This document shows, one piece after another, positions 8,798-16,788 of a stretch of DNA of 64,000 nt. A program made the translations under genes and the position numbers. Within the stretch, counting starts at the first letter, position 1. Every line of letters begins with the position of its first letter. Source of the stretch: Azoarcus sp. TTM-91 (GTDB lineage Bacteria; Pseudomonadota; Gammaproteobacteria; Burkholderiales; Rhodocyclaceae); contig NZ_WUEI01000006.1 of assembly GCF_012911025.1 (NCBI RefSeq), positions 34,612 to 98,611 of the forward strand, in the 5' to 3' direction. The notes beneath the pieces were generated by a model, which made no database searches, was not told the origin of the DNA, and saw only the letters and a program-made list of their open reading frames with translations.

Positions 8798-10099
8798 TCA
8801 GTGGAACTGCTCTTCTTCGGTGGAACCGGTGAGGGCGGTGACGCTGGACTTGCCGCCCTGGATCACGGTGGTGATGTCGTCGAAGTAGCCGGTGCCGACT
8901 TCCTGCTGGTGCGACACGAAGGTGTAGCCACGGTCGCGGGCGGCGAATTCCGGCTCCTGCACCTTCTCGACGTAGGCCGACATGCCGCGCTTGGCGTAGT
9001 CCTGGGCCAGATCGAACATGTTGTACCACATGGAGTGGATGCCAGCGAGGGTGATGAACTGGTACTTGTAGCCCATGGCGCCCAGCTCGCGCTGGAACTT
9101 GGCGATGGTGGCATCGTCCAGGTTCTTCTTCCAGTTGAAGGAGGGCGAGCAGTTGTAGGCCAGCAGCTTGCCCGGGTGCTTGGCATGCACCGCCTCAGCG
9201 AACTTGCGGGCGAACTCCAGATCCGGCGTGCCGGTTTCGCACCACACCAGGTCGGCGTAGTCGGCGTAGGCGACGGCGCGGGAGATGGCCTGCTCCAGGC
9301 CCTTCTTGGTCTTGTAGAAGCCTTCGGCGGTGCGCTCGCCGGTGAGGAAGGGCTTGTCGTTCTCGTCGTAGTCGGAGGTGATCAGGTCGGCCGCTTCCGC
9401 GTCGGTACGGGCGATCACCAGCGTCGGCACGCCATAGACGTCGGCAGCCATGCGGGCGGCGATCAGCTTCTGCACCGCTTCGGTGGTCGGAACCAGCACC
9501 TTGCCGCCCATGTGGCCGCACTTCTTCACGGAAGCCAGCTGGTCTTCCCAATGCACGCCAGCGGCACCGGCGCGAATCATGGCCTTCATCAGCTCGTAGG
9601 CGTTCAGCACGCCGCCGAAGCCGGCTTCAGCGTCGGCAACGATGGGCAGGTGGTATTCCACATGGCCGGCATCACCCGGGTTGATGTTCTTGGACCACTG
9701 GATTTCGTCGGCGCGGTTGAAGGCGTTGTTGATGCGCTCCACCACCTTCGGCACGGAGTCCACCGGGTACAGGGACTGGTCCGGGTACATGGCGGCGTAT
9801 TCGTTGTTGTCGGCGGCGACCTGCCAGCCGGACAGGTAGATGGCCTTGATGCCGGCCTTGGCTTGCTGCACCGCCTGGCCGCCGGTGAGGGCACCCAGAC
9901 AGTTCACATAAGGTTCGGTGTTCACCAGGTTCCACAGCTTCTCGGCACCGCGGCGGGCCAGGGTGTGTTCGACCTGGAAGGAGCCACGCAGGCGGACGAC
10001 GTCGGCAGCGGTGTAGCCACGCTTGATGCCTTTCCAGCGCGGGTTTTCGGCCCAGTCTTTCTCGATGGCGGCAATTTGCTGTTCGCGGGTCAGGGTCAT
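8798..10099 (-). CDS. aceA: Isocitrate lyase
   Basis: Cleaves isocitrate to glyoxylate and succinate, the first step of the glyoxylate shunt. The 433-residue length is that of the short bacterial (E. coli-type) enzyme. The signature KKCGHMGGK lies at residues 192-200 with catalytic Cys194; the substrate-loop region [10 protein letters not shown] (90-99) and the metal-binding [10 protein letters not shown] segment are intact. The ATG at 10099 follows a GGAAGC-type ribosome site. It has its own promoter (10244-10272) and terminator. The divergent AraC-type gene and the aceK/icd cluster 30 kb away (sharing an upstream motif) hint at coordinated control. Its partner malate synthase is at 56656-58260. 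Confidence 0.97.
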   Translation of the reverse strand: MTLTREQQIAAIEKDWAENPRWKGIKRGYTAADVVRLRGSFQVEHTLARRGAEKLWNLVNTEPYVNCLGALTGGQAVQQAKAGIKAIYLSGWQVAADNNEYAAMYPDQSLYPVDSVPKVVERINNAFNRADEIQWSKNINPGDAGHVEYHLPIVADAEAGFGGVLNAYELMKAMIRAGAAGVHWEDQLASVKKCGHMGGKVLVPTTEAVQKLIAARMAADVYGVPTLVIARTDAEAADLITSDYDENDKPFLTGERTAEGFYKTKKGLEQAISRAVAYADYADLVWCETGTPDLEFARKFAEAVHAKHPGKLLAYNCSPSFNWKKNLDDATIAKFQRELGAMGYKYQFITLAGIHSMWYNMFDLAQDYAKRGMSAYVEKVQEPEFAARDRGYTFVSHQQEVGTGYFDDITTVIQGGKSSVTALTGSTEEEQFH

Positions 10100-10243
10100 G
10101 ATGCTTCCTTGTCGAAAGGTTGGATTTGATGTCCGGCGTGTATCCGGGGGCTGTCCGGCAGGCCGGCGGGTGGTGAGGCCCGCCGGTTTCGACTGCGCTA
10201 CCGCCGCGTTTCCGAGGGAGAAAAGCCGCGTCGGTTGAAGGGC

Positions 10244-10272
10244 AGTATAGGGAGCATCCCGCGCAGCAGCAA
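10244..10272 (-). promoter_or_regulatory. Candidate sigma70 promoter of aceA
   Basis: On the minus strand TTGCTG (10272-10267), a 17-base spacer and TATACT (10249-10244) give a well-spaced promoter. It would produce a leader of about 140 bases before the aceA ATG. Confidence 0.6.
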
Positions 10273-10275
10273 TAT

Positions 10276-10296
10276 GTCTTATATAAGATATAAGAA
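10276..10296. promoter_or_regulatory. AT-rich palindromic element upstream of aceA promoter
   Basis: This contains the perfect palindrome TCTTATATAAGA (10277-10288). Read on the minus strand it includes TCTTATATCTTATAT, which matches 14 of 15 bases of an element upstream of the monomeric icd gene (40782-40796). It sits immediately upstream of the aceA -35 box, a typical activator or competition site. The bound protein is unknown. The AT-rich stretch stands out sharply from the surrounding GC-rich DNA. Confidence 0.5.
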
Positions 10297-10550
10297 AAAA
10301 TGTTTGTATTTAAAATCATATGCTTGAAAAATTAGATCCGCATTATGAAAAGCCAATCAGCGTGGTGAAACGAAAGGGCTCCCAGGCGCTGTTGCGGCGC
10401 ACATCCGGGCGATTGCCAGGCGGGCGGGCGTGGGCCGGCCTGGGGTCTGCCTTTGGTGATAGGTAACTGGTCCGCTGCTTGCTTGAAGGAAGCTGGAGAA
10501 TGCGCCTGCGGGCCGCGAGCCGCGGCGAGGGTATCCGCCCCTCGCCAGGT

Positions 10551-10579
10551 TTGCGGGAGACCCCCAGGGCGTGTAAATT
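10551..10579 (+). promoter_or_regulatory. Candidate promoter of the AraC-type gene
   Basis: TTGCGG, a 17-base spacer and TAAATT (10574-10579) lie about 100 bases before the chosen ATG at 10681. The remaining part of the 580-base aceA/regulator intergenic region (10300-10550) shows no further gene or RNA signal. Confidence 0.4.
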
Positions 10580-10680
10580 CAGCTTATAAGTACATAAAAG
10601 GACTTTCTTGCCGACGCTGCCTCCCTTATTCACATGAGATGGGGCACGGGCCGGAAAGCCAACGGAGAGGCGGACACACC

Positions 10681-11712
10681 ATGAGTCTTTCGTCCAATCT
10701 GGACCTGACCAAGGTCTATCGGAACTGCGTTTTCCAGTCCCGTTCGGCGGTCACTTCCCATGCTCAACTCAGCCATGAGTTCTCCGAGCACGACCTGGAA
10801 TGGCGCCGTGGCAGCGTGGATACCGCGCTCTTTCGCGCGGCCATCAACCGCATGAGCTTCTTCGTGCTGCGCTACGGGCCGGAGGTGGAGGTGCGCCCGG
10901 AGCCGTTCAAAGACTTCGCTTTGGTGCAGATGCCCCTTCGTGGTGCGGCCGAGATCGAGTGCGACGGGGTGCGCCTCACGGTGCAGCAGGGCGAGACGGC
11001 GATCGTGGCGCCGCGACGGAATATCCGCCTGGTGTGGCAGCCGGGTTGCGAGCAGCTGATCCTGAAAGTGCCCTTTGATCTGCTGAAGCAGGTCTCCTGT
11101 TACACCTGCCCGCGCAGCCACTGCCCGCCCGGCGTGCCGGACTGCGGGGTGCAGCTGGAGTCTGCCTTCATCCTCAATTCCGGCCTGTTGGGGCAATGGC
11201 AGGCGCTGGTGCAGCAGTTGCTGAACCTGCTGCCGGCGCCGGGCGACGTCGCCTTGCACCCTGGCTGGCTCAACCAGTTCGAACAGACCGTGGCGATGTT
11301 CCTGCTCGCCCATCAACCCGCTGCCCTGGAGCGTGACCTGCGCGGCAGCGAGGAGGAAGTCATCGAGATGTCCTCGTCCGCCCGCCTGGCGGCGCGCAAG
11401 CTGGAGGCGGTGGAAGAGTACATGCGCGGCCGGCTGTTCGCCCCCATCTCCCTCGCCGACCTGGCCAAGGCCGCCGGTGTCAGCGCCCGCACGCTCAACA
11501 TCCTGTGCCATCGCCATCGTGGCGTGGCGCCCATGGTCCTGCTGCGCAACATGCGGCTGGAGGCGGCGCGGGCCAAGCTGCTCACCAACCCGGCAGTGAG
11601 CGTGACCGAGGTGGCGCTGGAATACGGCTTCGGCCACCTGGGGCGCTTCTCCGCCTATTACCGCGAGCGTTTCGGCGAGCTGCCGCGGGAAACCTGTTTC
11701 CTGCGCCATTGA
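10681..11712 (+). CDS. AraC-family transcriptional regulator (AraC-binding-like N-terminus)
   Basis: 343 residues. The N-terminal ~190 residues resemble the cupin-like sensor half of XylS/BenR/FeaR-type regulators (VEVRPEPFKDFALVQMPLRG; QQGETAIVAPRRNIRL). The C-terminal ~100 residues are a classical double helix-turn-helix: ISLADLAKAAGVSARTLNIL, then VTEVALEYGFGHLGRFSAYY and RFGELP. A CYTCPRSHC cluster in the middle is an unusual cysteine group that could bind metal. The start at 10681 has GGAGAG upstream; longer readings are unsupported. It diverges from aceA, 580 bases away, and precedes a small VOC protein, either of which could be a target. Confidence 0.88.
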   Translation: MSLSSNLDLTKVYRNCVFQSRSAVTSHAQLSHEFSEHDLEWRRGSVDTALFRAAINRMSFFVLRYGPEVEVRPEPFKDFALVQMPLRGAAEIECDGVRLTVQQGETAIVAPRRNIRLVWQPGCEQLILKVPFDLLKQVSCYTCPRSHCPPGVPDCGVQLESAFILNSGLLGQWQALVQQLLNLLPAPGDVALHPGWLNQFEQTVAMFLLAHQPAALERDLRGSEEEVIEMSSSARLAARKLEAVEEYMRGRLFAPISLADLAKAAGVSARTLNILCHRHRGVAPMVLLRNMRLEAARAKLLTNPAVSVTEVALEYGFGHLGRFSAYYRERFGELPRETCFLRH

Positions 11713-11762
11713 GGTGTGCGGGTGAGCCTTGCCTATATCTATATGTATGAGGAAGGGCGTTG

Positions 11763-12134
11763 ATGGATCTCGGCGCCGGTGAGCTGCGTACCTTCGTGCC
11801 GGCGCAGGACTTCGCGCTGTCCCAGGCTTTCTATTCGGCGCTGGGCTGCGAGCTGGAATGGTCGGACGACAGCCTGGCGCTGTTCAGGGTGGGGGCGTCG
11901 CGCTTCTACCTGCAGCGCTACTACCTGAAGGAATGGGCGGAGAACTGCGCGCTGCACATCTCGGTGCAGGATGCGGCGGGCTGCTGCGCCGACATTTCCG
12001 CACTGGTGGAGTCTGGCCGCTTTCCCACTGTGCGGGTGACGGCGCCGAAGCGTGAGCCGTACGGCGCGCTGGTCACTTATGTATGGGATCCGGCGGGCGT
12101 GCTGCTGCACCTGGCCCAGTGGGACGAGGGCTGA
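11763..12134 (+). CDS. VOC-superfamily (glyoxalase/bleomycin-resistance-like) protein
   Basis: 123 residues with the paired beta-alpha-beta-beta-beta modules of the vicinal-oxygen-chelate fold: ELRTFVPAQDFALSQAFYSALGCELEWSDD, later ALHISVQDAAGCCADISALVE, and closing VWDPAGVLLHLAQ, where DP-G-LHL is the usual end of the second module. The ATG at 11763 follows GAGGAAGGG; a TTG lies one codon upstream. The gene is 50 bases after the AraC-type regulator in the same direction and may be co-transcribed. Substrate unknown; the fold serves lyases, dioxygenases and binding proteins alike. Confidence 0.75.
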   Translation: MDLGAGELRTFVPAQDFALSQAFYSALGCELEWSDDSLALFRVGASRFYLQRYYLKEWAENCALHISVQDAAGCCADISALVESGRFPTVRVTAPKREPYGALVTYVWDPAGVLLHLAQWDEG

Positions 12135-12303
12135 GCGGACTCCCGCGCTGCGCGTTTTCCCGCTGCGTTGAGCGCTCCCCCGTCAGCCCGCGAAGCCCTG
12201 CTCAAAGCGGATAGCCGGTGTGCGCGAATCGGCTAGTCGCATCCTTTCGGCGACAGGCACCCTGAGGGGGCAAATTCCCCCCAACTGCCTGGAGCCAGAA
12301 AAC

Positions 12304-12375
12304 ATGAACACGCTCTTCCCCCGCATGCCGTTCGCAACGCCGGCTGAAGCCGAGATGGCGGAGGTGCGCGCATGA
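12304..12375 (+). CDS. Possible 23-residue leader peptide before the FAD oxidoreductase
   Basis: An ATG with GGAG nine bases upstream opens a short frame (MNTLFPRMPF... ending EMAEVRA) whose TGA overlaps the ATG of the oxidoreductase as ATGA. The tight coupling is the only support. A short GGGGG/CCCCC inverted repeat lies about 30 bases before it. It could equally be noncoding leader. Confidence 0.25.
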   Translation: MNTLFPRMPFATPAEAEMAEVRA

Positions 12376-13946
12376 GCGCCCATGACGTCATCGTCGTCGG
12401 CAGCGGCATCAACTCGCTGGTGTGCGCCGGCGTGCTGGCCAAGCGCGGCAAGAAGGTGCTGGTGCTGGAGCGGGAGGCCGTGCTGGGCGGCTGCATCCGC
12501 AGCGAAGCGCTGACCGCCCCCGGCTATCTGCACGACACCCTGTCCGCCGCGCATCCGCTGTTCGTGACCTCGCCCGGCTATGCCGAGCTGAAGGACGGGC
12601 TGCACGCCAACGGCCTGGACTACTGCAACAACGACACGCCCACCGGCGTACTGCTGCCGGACGGCCGCTCGCTGATCCTGCGCCGCGACCGCGCCGCCAA
12701 CATCGCGGCGATGAACGCGCTGGCCAGCGGCGACGGCGACAGCTACGCCGAGGCGATGGCCTTCATCGAGCAGAACGCGCCCTTCATCTTCGCCATGCTG
12801 GGCAGTGAGCTGTGGAGCAAGGACATCGCCAAGACGGTGGCGGGGCGGGTGTGGAAGCAGGGCGCGCACGAAACCCTGGCCTTCTTCGGCCCGGCGATGC
12901 AGAGCGGCCGTGCCTGGCTGGAAGCGCGCTTCAAATCGGAGCTGGTGCATGCGCTGCTGGCGCCGTGGATCCTGCACACCGGGCTGGGGCCGGAGAGCGC
13001 CATGTCGGCGCTGATGGCGCAGGTCATCGCCTTCTCCATCGAGGCGGTGGGCGTGCCGCTGGTGAAGGGCGGCAACGCGCGCACGGTGGACGCCTTTCGC
13101 GCCATCATCGAGGCTGGCGGCGGCCGTCTCGAAACCGGTGCCGACGTCGCCGAAGTGCTGGTGCAGAACGGCCGCGCCCGCGGCGTGCGCACCAGCGACG
13201 GCCGCATCTTCGAGGCCGCGCAGGTGGTGTGCAACGTCACCCCCACCCAGCTCTACGGCCGCCTGCTGGCGCCGGCGCACGCCCCGGAGCCGCTGCGCCG
13301 GCAGGCGGCGGAATACCGCTACGGCAAAGGCAACATGCAGATCCACCTCGCCCTGTCCGAGCCGCCGCAGTGGGCCGACCCGGCGCTGCGCGAGATCATC
13401 TACCTGCACCTCACCGCCGGCCTGGACGGCGTGTCGCGCGCGGTGAACGAAGCCGAACGCGGCCTGCTGCCGGCCGAAGGCACCATCTGCGTCTCCCAGC
13501 CCACCGCGCTGGACCCCTCGCGGGCGCCCGCCGGCGGCTGGGTGATGTGGATACAGCTGCCCGAATGCCCGCGCGAAATCCGCGGCGACGCCGCCGGCGA
13601 AATCGCCGCGCCGGCCGACGGCCGCTGGACGGAGGAAGTGCGCGAGCGCTACGCCGACCGCATCCTCGCCCGCATCGCCAGGCACGTGCCCAACCTCATG
13701 AGCAGCATCGTCGGCCGCAAGGTGATCTCGCCGGGCGACCTGGCGAGCATGAACATCAACCTGGTCGGCGGCGACCCCTACTCCGGCGAATGCTCGCTGA
13801 GCCAGTACCTGTTCTGGCGCCCGCTCGCCGGGGCGAAGAACCACGCCACGCCGGTGAAGGGCCTGTACCACATCGGCGCCTCCACCCATCCGGGGCCGGG
13901 GCTGGGCGGGGTGTCGGGCTTCCATGTGGCCAACGCGCTGGCGTAA
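12372..13946 (+). CDS. FAD-dependent oxidoreductase, phytoene-dehydrogenase-like (COG1233)
   Basis: 524-residue flavoprotein. The N-terminus carries the dinucleotide-binding VIVVGSGINSLVCAGVLAKRG and the downstream LEREAVLGGCIRSE typical of carotenoid desaturase/isomerase-like and PYROXD2-like enzymes. The C-terminal FAD signature is GLYHIGASTHPGPGLGGVSG. No carotenoid genes (crtB, crtE) are nearby, so a pigment role is not supported; most COG1233 members have unknown substrates. The ATG at 12372 has GGAGG seven bases upstream. The gene stands alone after the possible leader peptide and is followed by a toxin-antitoxin pair. The exact reaction is unknown. Confidence 0.85.
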   Translation: MSAHDVIVVGSGINSLVCAGVLAKRGKKVLVLEREAVLGGCIRSEALTAPGYLHDTLSAAHPLFVTSPGYAELKDGLHANGLDYCNNDTPTGVLLPDGRSLILRRDRAANIAAMNALASGDGDSYAEAMAFIEQNAPFIFAMLGSELWSKDIAKTVAGRVWKQGAHETLAFFGPAMQSGRAWLEARFKSELVHALLAPWILHTGLGPESAMSALMAQVIAFSIEAVGVPLVKGGNARTVDAFRAIIEAGGGRLETGADVAEVLVQNGRARGVRTSDGRIFEAAQVVCNVTPTQLYGRLLAPAHAPEPLRRQAAEYRYGKGNMQIHLALSEPPQWADPALREIIYLHLTAGLDGVSRAVNEAERGLLPAEGTICVSQPTALDPSRAPAGGWVMWIQLPECPREIRGDAAGEIAAPADGRWTEEVRERYADRILARIARHVPNLMSSIVGRKVISPGDLASMNINLVGGDPYSGECSLSQYLFWRPLAGAKNHATPVKGLYHIGASTHPGPGLGGVSGFHVANALA

Positions 13947-13999
13947 GGCGCTGAAGCTCCAGCCGGCTGCACGGCTGGGGCGGGTCTGGATCAGCGGAA

Positions 14000-14054
14000 T
14001 GGACTCTGGGCAGGCGCAGGCTACAATCGGTATTCACATATTCGTTAACGGATA
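14000..14054 (+). promoter_or_regulatory. Promoter and operator of the toxin-antitoxin pair
   Basis: TGGACT (14000-14005), a 16-base spacer and TACAAT (14022-14027) form the promoter. Directly after the expected transcription start lies TATTCGTTAACGGATA (14039-14054), a 16-base palindrome with one mismatch centred on GTTAAC and ending five bases before the antitoxin ATG. Such placement fits conditional autorepression by the antitoxin/toxin complex. Confidence 0.6.
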
Positions 14055-14059
14055 CGGTA

Positions 14060-14350
14060 ATGAGCCTGCGCAGCCATGATGTCGTGCCGATCAGCGAGGC
14101 CCGCGCCCGCCTGACCGAGCTGGCGGAGGAAGTGGTAGGAGGGGGTGCGGAAAAGGTGCTGACCAAGAACGGGGCGAGCTTCGTTGCCCTGGTCGACGCA
14201 CGTAAGCTGGATTACTACCACGCGCTGGAGGCGGAGCATGCCGGGCTGGTGCTGCTGGACGAAGCCGAGGCCGGCTTGCGGCAGTTGCTCGCTGGCGAGC
14301 GGGTTTCCGCGGATGCGCTGCTGCGGGCGCTGGGGCCGGACGAAGCGTGA
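14060..14350 (+). CDS. Antitoxin, Phd/YefM-like
   Basis: 96 residues. The N-terminal half (VVPISEARARLTELAEEV, then KVLTKNGASFVALVDARKLDYY) matches the DNA-binding fold of Phd/YefM antitoxins, in which the protein represses its own operon. The C-terminal half, usually the disordered toxin-neutralising part, is acidic and helical here. The stop overlaps the GTG start of the toxin gene, the classical antitoxin-toxin coupling. A palindrome covers the region just before the ATG. Confidence 0.82.
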   Translation: MSLRSHDVVPISEARARLTELAEEVVGGGAEKVLTKNGASFVALVDARKLDYYHALEAEHAGLVLLDEAEAGLRQLLAGERVSADALLRALGPDEA

Positions 14351-14727
14351 GCCTGCCGCGGCGGGCACGGGTAGAGGCCGCGCCGAACTTCCTCACCAAC
14401 CTGGAGGCGGTTCGTCAGTTACTGTTGGTGCAGGATGCGGCGACGGCGGCAACGCAGTTCGCTGCGATGCGTGCGCAGTTGCGGGAAATGCTGGCGGTGC
14501 TCGCCTGGGCACCGGCTGGCGGGCGGCCGGCGCGTTTCCTCGCCGGGCGTTCGGTTCAGGCCCGATTGCGCAGCGAGCGGGTGCAGGCCATGGCGGCTGA
14601 GCTGGGTTTGCCGGGGCTGCGTGAATATGTGTTCGGGCGCCATGTGGTGCTGTACGCACACTCGGCGGATGAGGTGGTGCTACTGGCGATCAAACATCAG
14701 CGGCAGCTGAATTATCTGCTGCCGTGA
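14347..14727 (+). CDS. Toxin, RelE/ParE-superfamily
   Basis: 126 residues, starting at a GTG that overlaps the antitoxin stop. The C-terminal half has the RelE/ParE pattern: GLPGLREYVFGRHVVLYAHSADEVVLLAIKHQRQLNY, i.e. R-E-Y-V-F ... V-L-Y ... V-V-L-L-A-I-K-H. The N-terminal half contains an Ala-rich helical region (FLTNLEAVRQLLL...). RelE-type members cut mRNA on the ribosome and ParE-type members poison gyrase; the sequence does not decide between them. Length is slightly above the usual ~95. An intrinsic terminator follows directly. Confidence 0.78.
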   Translation: MSLPRRARVEAAPNFLTNLEAVRQLLLVQDAATAATQFAAMRAQLREMLAVLAWAPAGGRPARFLAGRSVQARLRSERVQAMAAELGLPGLREYVFGRHVVLYAHSADEVVLLAIKHQRQLNYLLP

Positions 14728-14750
14728 GGTGCAGCTTGGCCGGTGGATGG

Positions 14751-14783
14751 AAAACGGGCGCCGATGTGGCGCCCGTTTCTTTT
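14751..14783. terminator. Bidirectional terminator between toxin gene and SDR gene
   Basis: AACGGGCGCC-GATGT-GGCGCCCGTT is a perfect ten-pair stem. It is flanked by TTCTTTT on the plus strand (ending the toxin-antitoxin operon) and by a short T-rich stretch on the minus strand (ending the oxygenase operon). Confidence 0.85.
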
Positions 14784-14806
14784 CGATTACGGCCTGCAGC
14801 TTTGCT

Positions 14807-15640
14807 TCAGCTTTCCGGCAACAGCTTGCCGAACCACTCCCGCGGCGACCGCCCCTGGTCCGGGCCGAGGATGGAGAAGCCGCCGTCCACCGGGATGTCG
14901 ATGCCGGTGATCCACGACGCATCCGAACTCGCGGCGAAGGCGATGGCGCGGCCGATTTCCTCGCCGCGGCCGACGCGGCCCAGCGGGTGGAAGTGGGCGC
15001 CGACGGCGTCGGCCTTGGCGATGTCGCCGCCGCTCATGCTTTCCACCGAGGGCGACCAGGTCCAGGCTGGCGATACCGACACCACCCGGATGCCCAGCGG
15101 CGCAAGGCTGACGGCGAAGTTCTTGGTGATCTGGATGATGGCGGCCTTGGAGGCGGGATATACGGCGCGGCCATCCGCGCCGAACTTGCCGCCGGTACTG
15201 CCGAGGTTGATGACCACGCTGCCGGGCCGCATCACCGCCGCGGCCTGCTGGGTGAAGATGGCGCCGGACACCAGGTTCACGTTCAGCGTCGCCAGCCATT
15301 CGGCGCGGGAGGAGGCCAGGCCGCGGTCGTTGTAGCTGCAGGCGTTGTTCACCAGCAGGTCCAGCCGGCCGCAGTCGTCCATCACCGTGCGGATGCAGCG
15401 TTCGATGGCGGCATCGTCGGTGATGTCGGCTTCCAGGTAGCGGGCGCTGCCGCCGACGGCTGCGACTCCACTCTCGACGATGCTGGCGGCGACCGCCTCG
15501 CCGGCTTCGCGGCCGCGGCCAACGAGGTACACGGTGGCGCCCGCGCTGGCCAGCACGCGGGCGATGTCGGCGCCCAGGCCCTGGGTGGCGCCGGTGACGA
15601 TGGCGACCTTGCCGGCCAGTCTCGTGGTTTCGGTGCTCAT
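14807..15640 (-). CDS. Short-chain dehydrogenase/reductase, candidate dihydrodiol dehydrogenase
   Basis: 277-residue NAD(P)-dependent classical SDR. The cofactor motif TGATQGLG lies at 16-23, NNA at 98-100, and the catalytic Ser148, Tyr161 and Lys165 (YPASK) are all present. It closes the minus-strand operon that encodes a ring-hydroxylating oxygenase, so the likely role is rearomatising the cis-dihydrodiol made by that enzyme, as BenD-type dehydrogenases do; a different alcohol substrate is possible. Its ATG overlaps the stop of the upstream gene as ATGA, showing translational coupling. Confidence 0.88.
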   Translation of the reverse strand: MSTETTRLAGKVAIVTGATQGLGADIARVLASAGATVYLVGRGREAGEAVAASIVESGVAAVGGSARYLEADITDDAAIERCIRTVMDDCGRLDLLVNNACSYNDRGLASSRAEWLATLNVNLVSGAIFTQQAAAVMRPGSVVINLGSTGGKFGADGRAVYPASKAAIIQITKNFAVSLAPLGIRVVSVSPAWTWSPSVESMSGGDIAKADAVGAHFHPLGRVGRGEEIGRAIAFAASSDASWITGIDIPVDGGFSILGPDQGRSPREWFGKLLPES

Positions 15641-16251
15641 GCGGATTTTCCTTGCGGGCTCAGCGCGGCGAGGATGCCATCCACATCGCCGACCTCGGCG
15701 ATCAGCTTCATGCTGGCGAGCGCGTTGTCATGGGCGGCGCCGGCGGCGGCGCAGGCATCGGCGGCCACGGTGACTTCGAAGCCGCGGTCGGCGGCGTCGC
15801 GCACCGTGCTTTCCACCACCGAGTGGGTGGCGATGCCGCCTATCACCAACTGGGTGGCGCCGAGCAGGCGCAGCAGCGATTCCAGCTCGGTGCCGTAGAA
15901 GGCGCTGATGCGGTTGTGCTTGAAGGCGAACTCGCGTGGGCTGTCTTGCAGCGGCGCGAGCTCGGCGAAGAATTCGGAACCCCAGTGGCCGTCGCGCACG
16001 GCGCCGATCTCCGCCGTCTTGCGGAAGATGGGGGTGTTGCGGGCGAGGTCCGCATAGTCCGGGCGAAATGCCATGCGCACATGGATGACGGGCCACCCGC
16101 GTTCGCGGGCGCCCGCCAGCAGCCGCCCGGCGGCGGCGATGAGGCGGGCGCGCGCCGGGTCGTCCTCGGAGAGGCCCACACGGATGCGGCCCTCGGGGTG
16201 CAGCTGGTCGTTCTGGTAGTGCAGGGCGAGGACAACCGGCGCTGGGCTCAT
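15637..16251 (-). CDS. Isochorismatase-fold protein with degenerate catalytic triad
   Basis: 204 residues with the cysteine-hydrolase/isochorismatase fold. The usual Asp-Lys-Cys triad is altered: the IDMQND position reads LHYQND (His11 for Asp), Lys111 is kept (FAFKHNRISAF), and the G-x-x-T-x-x-C-V motif reads GIATHSVV, placing Val145 where the nucleophilic Cys belongs. True isochorismatases also lack the Cys but keep the Asp, so neither ordinary amidase nor isochorismatase chemistry is expected unchanged. It lies between the oxygenase beta subunit and the SDR, overlapping the latter, so a role in the same pathway is likely (altered hydrolase, isomerase or binding protein). Confidence 0.8.
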   Translation of the reverse strand: MSPAPVVLALHYQNDQLHPEGRIRVGLSEDDPARARLIAAAGRLLAGARERGWPVIHVRMAFRPDYADLARNTPIFRKTAEIGAVRDGHWGSEFFAELAPLQDSPREFAFKHNRISAFYGTELESLLRLLGATQLVIGGIATHSVVESTVRDAADRGFEVTVAADACAAAGAAHDNALASMKLIAEVGDVDGILAALSPQGKSA

Positions 16252-16788
16252 TTAGATGAACACCTCGAGGTTGGCGAACACGTCGTCGCAGTTCACCAGG
16301 TTCACCCGCTTGAGCACGATCTTCCAGCCGCCGTCCTCGGTGGCCGCCAGCTTGTGGAACACCGCGCCGGCGAGTTGGCGCTGGTCGATGCGCCATTCGG
16401 TGAGCTGCAGCGTGGAGCGCACAATGAGGTGACCTGCGGCGTCCAGGCCCTCGATGGTGATGTTGCCGACGAGGTGGGCGCTGCGGGTGAGCGGCTGCTG
16501 CGACCAGTTGCGGGCGTTCTCGACGCGGCGCACGCGCACTTCGCGCAGCATCTTGTCTTCCCAGAACAGCGAGATCTGCTCGAAGGGGTTGGCTTGGTCG
16601 TGGAAGCGGGGCACCCAGTAGCGGCCGTCTTCGGTCCACAGCGCCAGCCATTCTGCGAACTTGCGTTCGTCCAGCAGGCGGGCTTCGCGGAACAGGAACT
16701 GCTCGACGCCGCGGATGGCTTCCAGCGACAGGGTGGCGCCGGCAACCGGCGTGGTGGAGACGTCGAAACTACGATCAAGCAGCTGCAC
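16252..16788 (-). CDS. Aromatic-ring-hydroxylating dioxygenase, beta subunit
   Basis: 178 residues of the small structural subunit of alpha3beta3 Rieske oxygenases. Typical features are the N-terminal VEQFLFREARLLDERKFAEW helix, LWTEDGRYWVP, then RVENARNWSQQPLTRSAH and the closing beta strands GGWKIVLKRVNLVN. The subunit has an NTF2-like fold and no cofactor. The start at 16788 overlaps the alpha-subunit stop by 14 bases, and the next gene begins directly after its own stop, so the pair is translationally coupled. Confidence 0.93.
   Translation of the reverse strand: MQLLDRSFDVSTTPVAGATLSLEAIRGVEQFLFREARLLDERKFAEWLALWTEDGRYWVPRFHDQANPFEQISLFWEDKMLREVRVRRVENARNWSQQPLTRSAHLVGNITIEGLDAAGHLIVRSTLQLTEWRIDQRQLAGAVFHKLAATEDGGWKIVLKRVNLVNCDDVFANLEVFI

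Noticed and set aside
12183..13925. 580-codon minus-strand frame opposite the FAD oxidoreductase
   Set aside because: No recognisable features; the plus-strand frame has the dinucleotide-binding motif and FAD signature.
13957..13978. Hairpin CCAGCCG/CGGCTGG after the FAD oxidoreductase
   Set aside because: No T-run follows, so it was not called a terminator.
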